Under the pieces are notes generated by a model. That model saw only the letters and a list, made by a program, of their open reading frames with translations. It was not told the DNA's origin and did no database searches. Below are positions 1 to 14,000 of a DNA stretch of 64,000 nt, in pieces. The translations under genes were made by a program, and so were the position numbers. Location: assembly GCA_036850595.1 (NCBI GenBank), contig CM072155.1:8682256-8746255 (forward strand), in the 5' to 3' direction. How positions within the stretch are numbered: position 1 is the first letter of the stretch; the number at the start of each line of letters is the position of its first letter. This stretch comes from Rhyacichthys aspro. Taxonomy: Eukaryota; Chordata; Actinopteri; Gobiiformes; Rhyacichthyidae.

Positions 1-429
1 TCTATCATGGACTGTCCCCAGCGCCGGTAATGAACAGGCACAGAGCGTGCTGAGATCTCAGAGGGGCTGTGCTGATTGCTGCCAGCGGGCCGACAGACCA
101 GCACATCAGGAGCGCGTTTAGGGGTGGACTGTCGCCTTTCTTTCATCTGCACTTCCATTTGATGTCATCTGTGGGCCTGGGTCTTCACAGTTTGACATAG
201 CATTTTTAAAAAGTTGGTTTGGTCAAACTTGTTTTAATATTTCATATTTTCAGCAATAGTGAATCTAAGTACATTGAGATTACTGTGGCCAATTTTCGTT
301 TTATTTTTCAGTCTGTCATCTCATATGCACACCACACACCGTATTTTAAACTTCTCCACTCTCTCACTCCCTGTCACTCATTATGTTTACGTGCATAGAT
401 TAGCTGAACTATGCTCATGGCTTGATTTA

Positions 430-720
430 AGATAAGATCAGATAGGACTTTACTCATCCCACACTGGGGAAATTCACCTGTTACAGCAGCTCACAGACAG
501 GTAAAAAAAAATCCTAAAAAGTTCAAAGGTTTGCATTAGAACAACAAAGCAAAACAATTAACAGGGCAAGTAATGAAAAAGAAAATTATGATTTTATTTT
601 TTATGGAAAAAAGTAGGTACTAAAGACCTATGGTAGCACTGAGGGTGTAACAGTCTGCTATTCAAAGCAGCTCAGGGACATGAACACAACAGCAGCACAT
701 GAACACAACAAAGTCAGAAA
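430..720. repeat. dispersed fish retroposon-like tail (family uncertain)
   Basis: The string aggactttactcatcccaca, followed by ctggggaaattcacctgttacagcagc, resembles a repeat scattered through many teleost genomes whose typical form reads 'actttattgatccc...ggggaaattc...gttacagcagc'. Boundaries are not clear; the end near 720 is a guess from where the A-rich and cagcacatgaacac repeats stop. Recognition is from memory only. Confidence 0.4.
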
Positions 721-2833
721 AACCTCGGCACATGAATGCATCATAAGTTATAGTAGACTAACTTTTTCTTTGATATTGTTTCTATCATGGGAGACCAAAA
801 CAACCAACAAACAAGCTCAGCCAGATGTGGAGTGACGTAAAACTCTACTTGTTTGCCTACAGATGTGTGAGTCCCGCTCTAAACACTGCTCTTTATGTTT
901 TCCTAATTTCTTCACGTTTGAGGCCTTAGTCCGACCTGAGCACGACTAAGCCAAATACACGCAGCAATAGGTGACTATGAATCATACTGTCCAAGTCTTA
1001 TAGTCCTGCAAAGAGAATTGCTGCCATTCCATTACGATAAAGATGTGAACATTTTCCAGTTTAAAAGTCCATTTAGTTGTCTAATATCTCTACTGGCATG
1101 TAACAAGCATGCAATAAGTATTCATCTTTGTCTTATAGCTCAGGAATGAGCTCGAGGACATGTTGCCAAACCCAAATCTATCTCCTTTGTAACAACTGAG
1201 GCGGTGTCTTTTTTGAAAAATAGCAATTTAAATATGTGTTTATAAATTCACTTATGGCTGAAGATAAAGACATAATTAAAATACCAAAAGTGGTAGAATT
1301 ACATAAACAGAAGTCTTTGAAGAACCAAACTGTCCTTTTATGTTACAGCCAGTGCAGTCTCTTGCTTTTGTCTCATTGTGAGCATTCCTTTTATTTTCTT
1401 GTTTTTCTTGTTTCACGCCATTCACATCATTCCACTCTTCTACTTTGCCTTGAAAAAATGTTTAGTGTGTGCTGCCGTACCAGCTAAGATAGGTTGTCTA
1501 GCCTTTCGGCATGATCAGTTTTAGCTTTGGAGCTGTTGTCTCCCGTTTTTATCAATGCTGGCACAATGCAGACACAAATAGCAGCTGGCAGAGACAGCAA
1601 TTCCTCTATTTGTGGTTGTTTTTCTAAAATATCACACTAATCCTGATTCATTCTTGTTCAAACAAGACAGCAGCAATTATCCTCTACTCCTGTATAATGC
1701 AGTTTGTCTTTGGGCCAGTCAGTCAGCATGGTGTCCTACAAGTATTTGAGAAACTGATTATGACTATGTTTGCTTATTTCAATCCAGCCTCTAATGTTGT
1801 CTCATACTGAGTGTGTCCTGTGAGAAATCTGCAGAAAATGTAGGTAGGTGGAGATATTGTATTGAGGAGCATCAGATGTCATTATAAGAAACCAATGTCA
1901 AGGATCTCATCTCGTTCTGAAGGCAGTATGCAGAGCTGGTGAAGGTACGGACAGGAGAAATAAGCAGGGGAGCTGTCTGATTAATTAACCACTCACAGAC
2001 TGCAGTCGAGGGAAGGCATCCGGCCTCCAGCTCATTAAGCACTGCCTTGACTCTAAGCAGGGAGACCGAGGCTATGTAAATTCCTATGCTTCATGTGTGC
2101 GCGGAGCCACTTGTGTGTGCGTCAATGTTTGGGAAATGTGGATTAGCAACTCGGGGAGTTGACTTCATAAATAAGCTGGAATGAGCAGTTCACTGAAGCA
2201 CACATGCATCGTCTTTAACTGGAAAGCTGTGGTAGCTCCCATTACCAACATGTGTGGCATTTACATATGCATTTACGTAGAAAAAAAGTTTAGACCTGAT
2301 GTGAAGGCATTGTGTTTTAAGGCAAACTGTGTTGAGTAAATGCTAAACAGAAAACCTATAACTGCAGGTTTGGGATTACAAAAACAGCTCATTATTTCAA
2401 GATTTCTTGCGTTTCAGTGACCAAGAACAGAATTATTTCAAGCTATATTTAAAATGCATGCATTTCCTTCATAACTTAAAGGCACAGGAAACTAATGATG
2501 AGGAAAAGGGCTAAAAGGCTGGTGGCAGCGTGATTTCTTTTTACCCAAATGGAAGGCACGAAAGGCAGAAGTGTTTGATCCTAGATATCTTAAAGGCTCC
2601 AGAGGTGTACTGTTGCTTTATATTACGCTCTTTGAAGACCACCTTTAGAGTGTCCCTTTTACCACAGGGATATAATGCCACAAAGAGAGAAATAAGGTGA
2701 GAGCTCTTTTAGGCAGGTCAGGCTAATAGATTAACTGGTTCAAATGTCATACTAGCAAACTCTTTTACAAGCTTTTATAACCATTAAAGTGACCTGAAAG
2801 GAAAATAGATTCTCTGACGAAAGGCCTATATAC

Positions 2834-2960
<127 letters not shown>

Positions 2961-5900
2961 TTATATATAAGTGTATATACATATTTTTTATCAGTAGATG
3001 AAATGATTATTCTCACGACAGACTCCTGCATTGTGTGGTTGAAAATTTCTCCTTCAGCCAGACCCTAGTCTACATCATGTTCCACCAGTCCTTTAAATCC
3101 TTGTTTCCTCTGCATCAGAACGGTATGGTCGGGTCAGTACAGGTTAGTTTCTATCGTCCAAAGGGGTACTTAGCATTCTCCCAAAACAGCATACTATACT
3201 ATTTTGCTTACCCTGTGACCTTCAGTTCCATCAGTGTGGTCATCCATTAGCATTCCTACATTAGCAATGGCTTACTTCTGACTTCTCTGCAAGCTCATTG
3301 TCAGCTTACATTATTTTTCAACTCAGTTTCATTTATTAACAAAAACAACAGAGAAAATCTCACATGGCTGGATCTTTGAGGATTTATTTAAGGAAATCTG
3401 CCCTTTTCCTCATGGTTTTAATCCATCATTTAGCGGTGTTAAATAGGTACACAGGCAGCATGGATCACCGGCAACCCTTTTCTGACAGCGACGGGAGTTT
3501 TTTTTATTTCATGCCTCACTAGTTGTCAGCACATGATGCATGAGAATGAGCCTTTCTCTGACATGGCTCATTGTCAGGGAGTGGCATTCTGCGGTCTATC
3601 AAAGCCAGTGCATGGAATGAATGGAATAAAAAATGTAAATAATGGGCTGGTAAGAGAAGCAGCCTCTCATTTACGTCAGTATTATGAATAAAACACAGTG
3701 ACCTTTGCTACTGATAGGTATTCAGAGGTAGCTTAGAATCACTGGAAATGAAAATACAACAGTGCAATGTGAAGAGGTGTGAATAAAAGATGGTGTTCAC
3801 AATTTCCTGTTACCTGGAGGAAAAAACTGATTTCCTTTGGATGGTCTGCAGGATTCATGTTGATTAGTATTTTAGACAAACAACTGCTCTTGGCCACACT
3901 GAAGAGAAAATCGTTTTATTTTTTGCAGCTCTGTGGGATTTATTTATAATTTCCCAGTCTCTAGTCTTGAAGGTTAAAAATGCTGCAGTATTTTATGTTA
4001 CAAAACAACTATAATTACATTCATAAATTCTTCTCACCTCTTCTTGGGTGCAATTGCAACTTATTTTTGCTCAAGGTAAACCAGTCTGAATGGGGAGTGT
4101 CAGTGTGCAGCCATTTATTTTTCTATTGCTGCACTCCCAGTTCCACCTCAAAGAAATGGAAGAAAACTCCGGAAAAAGTTTGTTCTACACTTACTGTATA
4201 AAACTTTACGTCCATACTGGATGTCTCACCTTCTCTTCGTCAGCGAAAAGCAGGCTGTCTACTACTGCTCTGTCAAGAAATGGATCTGTTGTATTCACTC
4301 ACGACATTGTATTGATGGAAAATGGATGCACTATTGTTACTTCATTCTCAGGGCTTTTACAACTGTACTCTTAGGTCTTTCAATATGAATATGGTTTAAA
4401 AAAAGCACTCGTTGTTTGAACTTGAAGTCTTGTCTGCATTTGGTGAGAAATGAGCGTAATTTTCAGTGCTCTGGAAACTGAATGGGGACTCTTGAGGAAG
4501 ATTGTTCAAAATGCACTGTTTTATGGATTAGAGCCAACACTTACTGCATGTACAATGAGCTGCAAAGTGGGTCAGGAACTTTTTCTGAGCGTTTTTGTTG
4601 TTGGTTTTTGCATTGAATCATCATTTCTTATGAATGTGGAAACTGAATATATTTTGTTGTTTGTTCTCCCCTTATTTAGTCTTTTGAGGACAAATAAAAG
4701 TGTGAGACCTCTATAAAGAGACACAACATACGTTTCCCAGGTGGCTTCTACCCATTGTGAAAAATGCATTACAATCTATGTCGACTGAGAGAAGAAGGAA
4801 GAGAGAAAACCAAAGAAAAAGACACCTTGTGCTTTTAATTGAATCTGCTGCTTGTAAAATGGCAACAGTAGTTTCCCTCTTTTTTTCCAGGCTGTCAAAT
4901 ACAATAGGGAGCAGCTGAGGAAAAGTGACAGAGGTTTTTGGCTCTAACTGCTTCGAGATATTTGGCAGCTGCTTTCTACCAGCCAAAGGAGAAGAGAGGC
5001 TCAATCTCAATCAGCCTTTTCTGTAATGAATATTTGAATTAGGAGTGAGTGGGACAGGGAGAGGTTTAGCTGAGCAACTGTGAGAGCACAGAACAGAAGG
5101 AAAATGCCCAATCTTATTTTGTGTGACAGGTGAGATGGAGCGCTTTGACCCCACACTCGCTCTCTAGAAAACTGGCCAGCGTTTCATGAGCCATGACAGG
5201 ATTTACAAGCTTTTCATGTGGAGGAAGGGGAATTATTAAACAGAAATGTACTATGGCACTGCTACAATCAATGTTGATGTATAAATTACTGTTAAATGTT
5301 GCAGAGGCATTACTGTTTCATGTATTATCAAAATGTGATGACTTGTGCAATATGCCACAGTTTAAGCATTTTGAGATTTGCAAGTAATTGTTTCTTTGCC
5401 ACCTTTGTGTAAACAGACACTATTAATGAACTAGTTGACTGTGACATCTTTCATATAACATTGAAACCAAAGAAGTCTGTGGAGTCAGTTGAGACAGAAG
5501 TGATTAAAACATTTAACACATAACATTTAGAAAGCTTTGTCATTAAATTAGCTCTTGCTCAGCCTTTCCAGCTAGTGATGCTAACAGCTAGTAAGAGTAG
5601 CGGACATAACATAACACTGAGACCCAGAACTGAATAACAGATGGCAGCAGTGGTAAAACTGCCTTATTTTTTCGCTGTCAAAATAGCCCCTTGTGGCACC
5701 CTCATCATCCCAAATTTCTTTGTCAAAAAGGAGAAAAGTAGGCACAGTGTGTAGAGTTTACCAAAGTGGACCACTTCCTATTTATTCTCTGTACTGAATG
5801 GAAACCTGTTTGGTTTAGTGTGTATGCTGCAGTTGCTCAAGGAATATAATATTCAGTGCCACTGTGACACTCACAATAACACACAATCATGGCGAAAAGT

Positions 5901-7928
5901 ACAATAGCTACAAGAACAACTGAGAAGATAAATAAATCGTTAGTGGAGCCAAGAGGTCAGTGATACAGCAGAGTAAGTTAGCAACATTATTGCTAGCAAA
6001 ATAGCATTATTTCAAATCCATATTATCAAAGCCATATTATAAGGGTGTGTTTGTGAAAACATACATGTTATAGGATTTTGCCAACATTAGCCTTTTAGCA
6101 AAACAAATACAAATGAATATAGCACAGATGTAACAGTAAGAAAGTATTATATTGCATTACTTTTTTTTTCTTATGAGATCAGAGTTTCATGGTGAAGTTT
6201 CTGATGAGCTGGTCACACTGTATCTCCTGTATTTTGTTCTATAAAGTGATATATTGTGAGTTTAATGGGGCAGAGAGAAGCCATAGGTCATGTGGAATGG
6301 ACACAAAAGGTAAGGCACTAAAAAGAAGGTTAAAGGTTTACTTTGTGGAAAATAGTGTCAATGAAAGTTTTTCTCAGTTGGAAGTTTCAGTAAAACCATT
6401 ATTTGTCCGTAACAAAGGTGAGTGTTTTCAGTTCCTTGTGCATGGGGCTAAACTGTACAAATGGGGATCTAATCAGTAAAATTGATTGGGCTGTGGAAAA
6501 TAAAGTCATTAAAGGAAATTAGCTGTGGCTAAACCGGTCCCTTTCTTAACCAGCAGTTGAGCAATGACACAGACAGAGGAGCTTTACATTAGCACATAGA
6601 TACCACTGCCAGCCTGTTGCACTCTGCTTTGGCAAAAACACATTAGCCAATACATCCCAGGAGGCCAGAGTAAAAAGCAGCCTGATGAACAGTTGATTGC
6701 GAACATATATAAGGCTTAGGTCTAAAAATGTACTGTGTAGGAAGGCGGTTGGCTCACGGTAATGGTGATTTACGAGCACAATGTGTGTAAGGAGTATTGC
6801 TGTGAAGAAATACGAGTTGTTCTTCCCACACTCTAGCCCTGAGGCTTTGTTTAGATTTATTGCAGCAAGAAAACTGCAACCAGAACTTTGCAAGCATTCT
6901 GAAAGCTCCGAATACTATCTTATTTTATAGTTTTTGTTGGCCATTTTGACGGGATGCAGCCGATTTATATGGTGAAACAGGGTAGATAATGGAAGTTTTT
7001 CTTTTTGGTCTCCAATGTTGAGAATTTTAAACTTAATGTTAAAACCTTGCTATTAGGCTGCAAAAATGAATAGAAATGGCTTTATTCTCCATTTTCTGAA
7101 CAGTGTTGCCTCACTGCTGAATTATTCAAAAGGACACATTGCTGGGAAAGTTGGATTGAAGAGACCGTGATTCTAGATATGACTGAGAAAATGAGGAGAA
7201 AAGGCAATAAAGAGAAAGATTTAGTAAAGTATCAGAGCTCTCCTTAATACATTTTCTTTTTAAGCCAAAGTATACTGCTGCAATTCTCTGAGAGCATTAT
7301 TCCTGATGCTATTGCTTCTCTTTTTTAAAATCCACACAGCACACATTCACAAACACTTTCCCCACATGCACATTGCTCAGAGATTTGGGACATTTTCTCT
7401 CCTGACCTTTATTTTATTTACTTGTGATTTAATAGAGTTTTTCCCAAGAAAGGTGGCTTTCTTCTGGCCAGTGATAAATGTACTGTGACGGGAAAGTGAG
7501 TCTGCACACACTGCAGTTTCTAAAGTCTAATGCAATTGATGAGAGAATAGTGAGTGGTATGGCTTTATTTTGACTCACAGTGTCCTTGAACAGTGTGAGT
7601 ATCAGACTATAGGTTATCTACGAGAAGTGTAGCTTGATACAAAAATTACTCCAAATTTATCGACTCAGCCAACAAGCTAATTGTATTTCCAAAGTGGGGA
7701 AGGCTCTGGGAACCCTGTGGTGATTATGAGTTAATCGCTGCTCTCATGTGCAGCTTAGTGTGATCAAACAAAATCGTGCAGGGTCAGAACGCTGACAGAC
7801 CTCCTTGTCGGTAGCAACTGTACATAAACATCATTCCAGTTTTTTACATAGTATGAGCCTAAAAAGCCCAGGAGCACTTGTATTTTACTCATGAGCTAAC
7901 TTTGTATTGTCTCTGTCTATTCATTTAG

Positions 7929-8076
7929 ATCTCGCCGGGCCAGAATCTCGTGGAGGTCTGAGGAAAATCACCGACATGCTGGAGGTCATTATAAAAAGGA
8001 TAGATGCTCTGTCGAAACTGAGTAACACCACAGACACCACCCACAGGCTGGAGGAGCTCAGCTCGGCCCTTGACAG
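7929..8076 (+). CDS. mgat5b: mgat5b exon a (residues 1-50, stem)
   Basis: Acceptor tcatttag before 7929 and donor gtaaca at 8077. It enters at phase 2 (the first base of the Asp codon is upstream) and leaves after AG of an Arg codon. It encodes DLAGPESRGGLRKITDMLEV and the following helical segment. The GPESRG..RK signature aligns with the region just after the membrane anchor in MGAT5B. Confidence 0.9.
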
Positions 8077-11000
8077 GTAACACATCTGCAGCTGATGACA
8101 CTCTTTCATAATGCTGTTCCCGTCTGTTCAGAGGCCATCATTTCAAATAAGATATAGTCCATGTGAAATGCAGTGTGGGTGGGAGATTAAGCTGTATTTT
8201 ATTGCTCATTATGTGAATAAAGAGCATGCACTGCTCAGGGGGGTTATAAAGTTAATGCTCCTCTAAAATATCAATTAGTGTTTTTCATAATGAGCTTAAG
8301 TGAACAGTTCATCAGTTTTTATATAACAGTAGAGTTCAGTTATTAAATCAAATGATATGATACCTCTTGGCCATTTGGAGTCCCCTTGGCTAATAGCTGC
8401 AAAAAGCTACAACTATAGATTTATTAATGAAACAAATTAAAATGACATTATAGTCTGGTCTATAGTAGAGCTTCGGCTTGTCACAAAATGCCCACTGAAA
8501 TAATGTCGCCTACTCAAGTGACCTGTGCTCTACCAGAATTCCCTGTAATCATTTTTGTAAGTTAATTAGATAAACCAGTATAGTAAAGGTAACTTTGAAT
8601 ATAGAAACACAGATTTCATACAGGATTAGTGAAGAGTAACTCATACTTAGGAGGAAACCATCTTGGATACTATTCTTTCTTTGTGTGGAGCTGAAAAAAG
8701 ACAGTTTGCCAAAAAGGGAGGTCTACCTGGACAAGCAAAAGCTGACAGCAAAGTGTCAGGTGTTCTGCCATTTCCATAGCAACATACCTTTTCTTATATG
8801 TGAAAAGTAGTCGATCCCTGTGTGTCCCTACTGGACATCACCACCCTCCTTCAGACAGCCAAGAAAATTCTTTTCTAAAACCCACCAGAGGAGAACCTGC
8901 CCTGCCATGCATATTAATAAAACATTGCAAAGGAAAGGGAGAGGAACAAGGGGAAAACTCACCTAACTTATTTATATTTCACAGACTTACTAATTTATAT
9001 TTCACACAATGATTGTAGTGTTTGCAGTAGTTTAGGTTTAACCTATATAGACTTCACAGTAAAGAAACAGAGACATGGCAATGTTGTGAGTGAGTATTTG
9101 CGTGTCAGTGTCAATGTTTTAAATCCTGTCACAGTTATGCCAAGGTTTTTTTTTTAATTACTACCAACAGCAGTACCTTATACTTTGAAACAAATCCTCA
9201 AATCACCTTGGTCTGAAAAGAAAATAAGAAATGAAATACATTTTTGGCTGACAAACTTTTAATGACAGGATCTTGTGTTTTGATGTGTTATGAGAATCTG
9301 AAAAGGACATCTTCCTTGGGTGACATTGAATGTCAGTCAAGCCAATTCCACAAAGTGCGAACCTATCTTAAGGTCACACAATGCATAAACGCCTCCTCAA
9401 CGAGATGTACACACCCCTGAAAATTCAGAAAAACAGAGACAAGGAACGAAAGTGACATGGCTCAGTGGCTCTGGTCTTCTACTTGACAAGTGGGCTAATG
9501 CAGAGCATGGGGGTCACCACAAATCGATAGAAAGTTGTTCTGAGTCTTTAATCAAACGGTGAAATATTTCTGTCACAGCTGACAAGGCTGCTATCCTTAG
9601 GACACAAAGGCAGTTAGTATGGAAATGATGCGAGTCTTCTGCTCTGACTTCATAGTAGTTGTGGGACTTTCATGGGGTAGTTTGTGACAGTTCTCTCAAT
9701 CTCAGATGTTGTGTAACACTATTAAATCCCTTCTATGAACATGTGGTGGTCCAGCATCTACCAAAAGATTTTACGTTGTGTTTTCCTGTAATTTACCAAA
9801 CATGTACACCCAGTCATAGTTCTTCTAACAACTATTTTAATTACCCACTTAGGGACTAGACTAAAAATGTTACAATGACAAAGGCCAAACTGTTTGAAAA
9901 CCAACTTTTAGGAAGGCCCAGTGTTGACCTCAGATGTTTGTCTGGCATCTTCACACTGGGATAAAAAAAAGCAATTAGCTGGAGCTATTGCTCTTTAGTG
10001 CTTCCTGTGGGTCAGAGTCCCAGCAGTTTCAATAAGGCACGGTTCAGTGTGAGACCACAAACATCTTTCTGCATAAGTGAGCTGTTTTGCCACAGTAATG
10101 ATCATTGTTCTGTGTGTGGGTGTATTTTACTGCACTGTATACCAGCATGTCTCCATAATACCCAATTAATTTGTGCTGATCTGGAGGGACAGAAGGGGTA
10201 AGGTTTGGCTTCAATATACCTTCTAGATACAAATATGAAATTGCACAGCCACACATAGAAATGCATACATCATTAGTGAAATCAGTGTTGTTGCCTGACC
10301 TGCATGTGGAGTTTCTGCTTTTTAATGAGAGGCATGCAGTACACCAATATTCAAATAACTAGATGCCTCATTTAAAATAATTAATGAAAGTATTTAGTTT
10401 TCTGTGAAGAAGCTCAGCGCACAATATGTTTGCAGGCTATACTCGGGCAGACCGTATCAACAGTATGTCTAATGAACAGATTCATCATGCACTGCATTTT
10501 AAATATGGATTTAGTTCACATTTAACATTAACATGCTTACTTCAGGTCACTTTTAAATGCAAACAAAGTAAAGAGTGTCAGACTTGGGTAATTATGAGAT
10601 AAACTGTGTGGTACCTGAGAGCACAATGGTAGTGTCTCTGTTCAGACCACACATGATACAGTGGCAGCTTTTGCAAAACTTTACATATTCTCTTTGCATA
10701 GGCTCCTTAGAAAGACTGGTACCATTAAGATAAGGTTTCTAAGTGGCTGAGTGACGTACTATCTATGTAAATTCTCTTTGTATCGTGTCTGGTATCACAA
10801 GGGCAGTTGTAGAAGAGGAGTAAGGCTGCATTTCCATAAAAAACCAATGGACTTTGTGCTTTTCCTTAGAAGTAAACTGAATGTCACAAATGATGTCAGG
10901 CTTTAGGCTAAAAAAAAAAACTGTAGCATGAAGTGGATTTTCTATTCATTACCTTTATTAGTTATTGTAATGTTGTGTTTCTGGCAACCACATCTAACAC

Positions 11001-14000
11001 ACTCCTCAAGTACGTGTTCAAGTCCACTGCATCATATTTGCTATTAATCTATTATCTTTTATTGTACTTTCTTGGATGTGGACTTTAATATGTCCGCAAC
11101 TTTTGTTTTTATCTGTAACAAATAAGGTATTTGCCTCCTTTGCTGTTTGAATTTCACGGTTCGTGTTTTAGGCAATTAGCATTTCATCCACTGCTTTACG
11201 CTTCAAGTGAAAGAAGAAATGAGTAGAAATAGATCTGCTCTGTTGTGAAGACTTATGATTAGAGCTGAAAAGACTTCATTTTAAGTGTAAGGTGTTGCAA
11301 TATTTTTAGATATCTGCTCTAACTCTTATGCTCTGTGTGTGTGTGTGTGCTTATGTCGGATTAGGATTCAGCCTATAGGGCCGATAGTGGAGCGCATCCA
11401 GGCCATTGCCCAGAACATGTCCGACACAGCAGTGAAGGTGGAGCAGATCCTACAGCGCAGCATGGCCAGCAACAGAGGTGGGACACTTTAATGAATCCAC
11501 AGTGTTCACACTTGATGCACACGATCGGAGAATACTAAACGTACCGTAGCCCTTCACTCAAATTCCTTTGTCCATTTAAAATCAATCCAAGCGGAGACAT
11601 TTTATCCCTTTTTCACCAAAGTCTTGACTGTCAAACCTTAGTCCAGCACAGTTTATCTCTAAGGTGAACTCACTGGTTGACCATATACAACACGGCAGCC
11701 ATTATTCATGCCTCATTAGCTGTTCAAATAGCGAGCTAGTATTTATGTCAGGCTACATTTCGGCTGTCTGTGCATCACATGATTTGCTCAGGTCAATCAT
11801 AACCCTTACGACTGTAGAATTTAATTTATGATAATGAATTAATTCCAAGTTAATTGGATCTGAGTCTGTCACTTTTCCTATTAGCCATTAATCACAAAAT
11901 CTTCATCAAGCGCAAAATGAAATTTGGACAGCACGCTTTAATTTTCCTGGGCTTAGCTAATTATCTAAGCATATCTCCTACACTCCTGTCCTCTCTCTCA
12001 TTAAAATGTGTTTGATAATTTGACCGTTGTTGCAAAGTCAGGGTGCGACCGGTTTTGACAGCGGTAACAGTATCGCTTTTTATCAGGAAGAGTCCATCAT
12101 TATTATGCTAATCAAACAAAATAGCTGGCAATTATTTTCCTGTGATTGTGCTCTCCGATGCTTGGCAGGATGTTGGTCTCTGAGTAAAGGCTCCTTTAAT
12201 TAGGCTCCATATTACTGGTCTACAAGGACAAGAAAGAAAGGAAGGAAATGGAGGAAGGAAAGAGGAAGAGAGCTTAAAGTGGCACAAAAGAAAGATAGGA
12301 AGAGAAGAAACCATGAGGACATTATGAATTTTATGAATCATACTAATGCAGTCTATCTATAGTAAATCCTGTGAGCGGGCTGAATGGGGATTTTGCCATT
12401 CATCAGGAGAGGCTTCTACAGGAGCTTGTTAGCAGGCTCTGCTGTGTAATTTATCTGTGTTTATCCCAAAGGCCGGAGGGTAGGCTTTAGTCCAATGCAA
12501 AAGACATAGTTCATGCCCCGGGGAAGGCTGGAAAGGCCGAGTCAATATCAGTATCTCCCATTTTGTCTTATGACCAATTAGGAGACGCTTGGCTGTTGAA
12601 AATCTAGTACCTACAAATGGTATTTACCTCTTTTCTCACCTTTGTTTTTCCTGTTTGTCCTCAGACACTTATTACTTTTCTGTGGTTTGTGCTGCTCTTT
12701 GCAGTGCACTCTTTTGCCAAAGTCTGTGTTTAGGTTTTGATTTATACTGTGCATTTTTCTCTTCTCCAGATATGGATGTAACATCAAGACAGTGTGAGAT
12801 TCCTAAAGATCCTCGTTACCCAGATTGTTCCACTAAGATGGATGTAAGTCTTGGTCCAAATGCTTTGTCCTCCTTTTATCTCAGTGACCTTGGTGCAGCA
12901 TAAATTCTGTCTGTCTATATGATAAAAGAATCTCTGAGGCTCTGTGTGCTGTGCTTTCTTAACAAAGTGAAAAAACTCTAACAAATAACAGCAAGATAGC
13001 AATATCTTTTTATGAGAACAGTGCATCTAGTTTTAAGGAAGAGGTGATAAAAATTCAAAGAAATTAATGTGCAAAAGCTTAAAATAATTGTGTTTGAAGG
13101 TGTAGTGTATAATGGTACAGTGTTTCCCTACAGTACTATATAAAGCTTTCATATGTAAATATTTGCATTTGCAAGTGTCACTATATGTTTATGCATGAGG
13201 CATTCATAAAAATATAGTCTGTGTGTACTGTATGTGAAGCATGTTTCACCCAGCAATATTTATCATCAAAGGAGTTAGTGTCTAACAATCTCAGTCTCTC
13301 TTAAGATAGTGAGAGTCTTTTTGTGAACTGTTTGGCAGTGGATGCGTGCTCGCTGGACGTCTGACCCTTGCTATGCCTTCTATGGAGTGGATGGATCTGA
13401 TTGCTCTTTTCTGGTTTACCTGAGCGAGGTGGAGTGGTTCTGCCCCCCACTGCCTTGGAGGAACCAAACATCTGTACCTACACAAAAGCCTCCACCCAAG
13501 CAGAAGGTAGAGTAACTTCCATGTTGTGTGTTTGGGAGCCATGGTGCAGAGGTTGACTTTTGCTTCAGGACATTTTAACAGATTGTATTTACAGTCAGAT
13601 TGTACCGATTGTATTTACAGTCAGTTGGCCTGGATTAAATCACTAGCTCACTGAATGTTGTCATTTAGCTTTTTTTACTCTTGCATCAGTTGACTTTCAC
13701 TGTCACAGTGTTTAATGTATTGTGCTCACAATCACTGCTCAAGATTTATCCCACTGTTTTCCTGTATCTTGTTCTCTTCCTTCTTTAAGGCAACTCAAAA
13801 GACTCTGATGTGAGTTCATTGTGCAGCTCTGGTCTAATTGCCAGCTTGTATTCACTGAGACTAATCTCAATGCTTCCCTTGGGCACTCTGCATTTTGCTG
13901 TGCCGTATACAAGCTGCTCTTGAGAGCAATAATTCACCTGCATTGAGAGATGTCTGTATATTGATTTTGTCTTTGAATCTCAGCAGGTTTAAATGAGCGT

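Noticed and set aside
1..40. Possible exon end at the window start (cgccg/gtaatg)
   Set aside because: A donor-like string alone is too weak; the preceding residues do not match the MGAT5B N-terminus.
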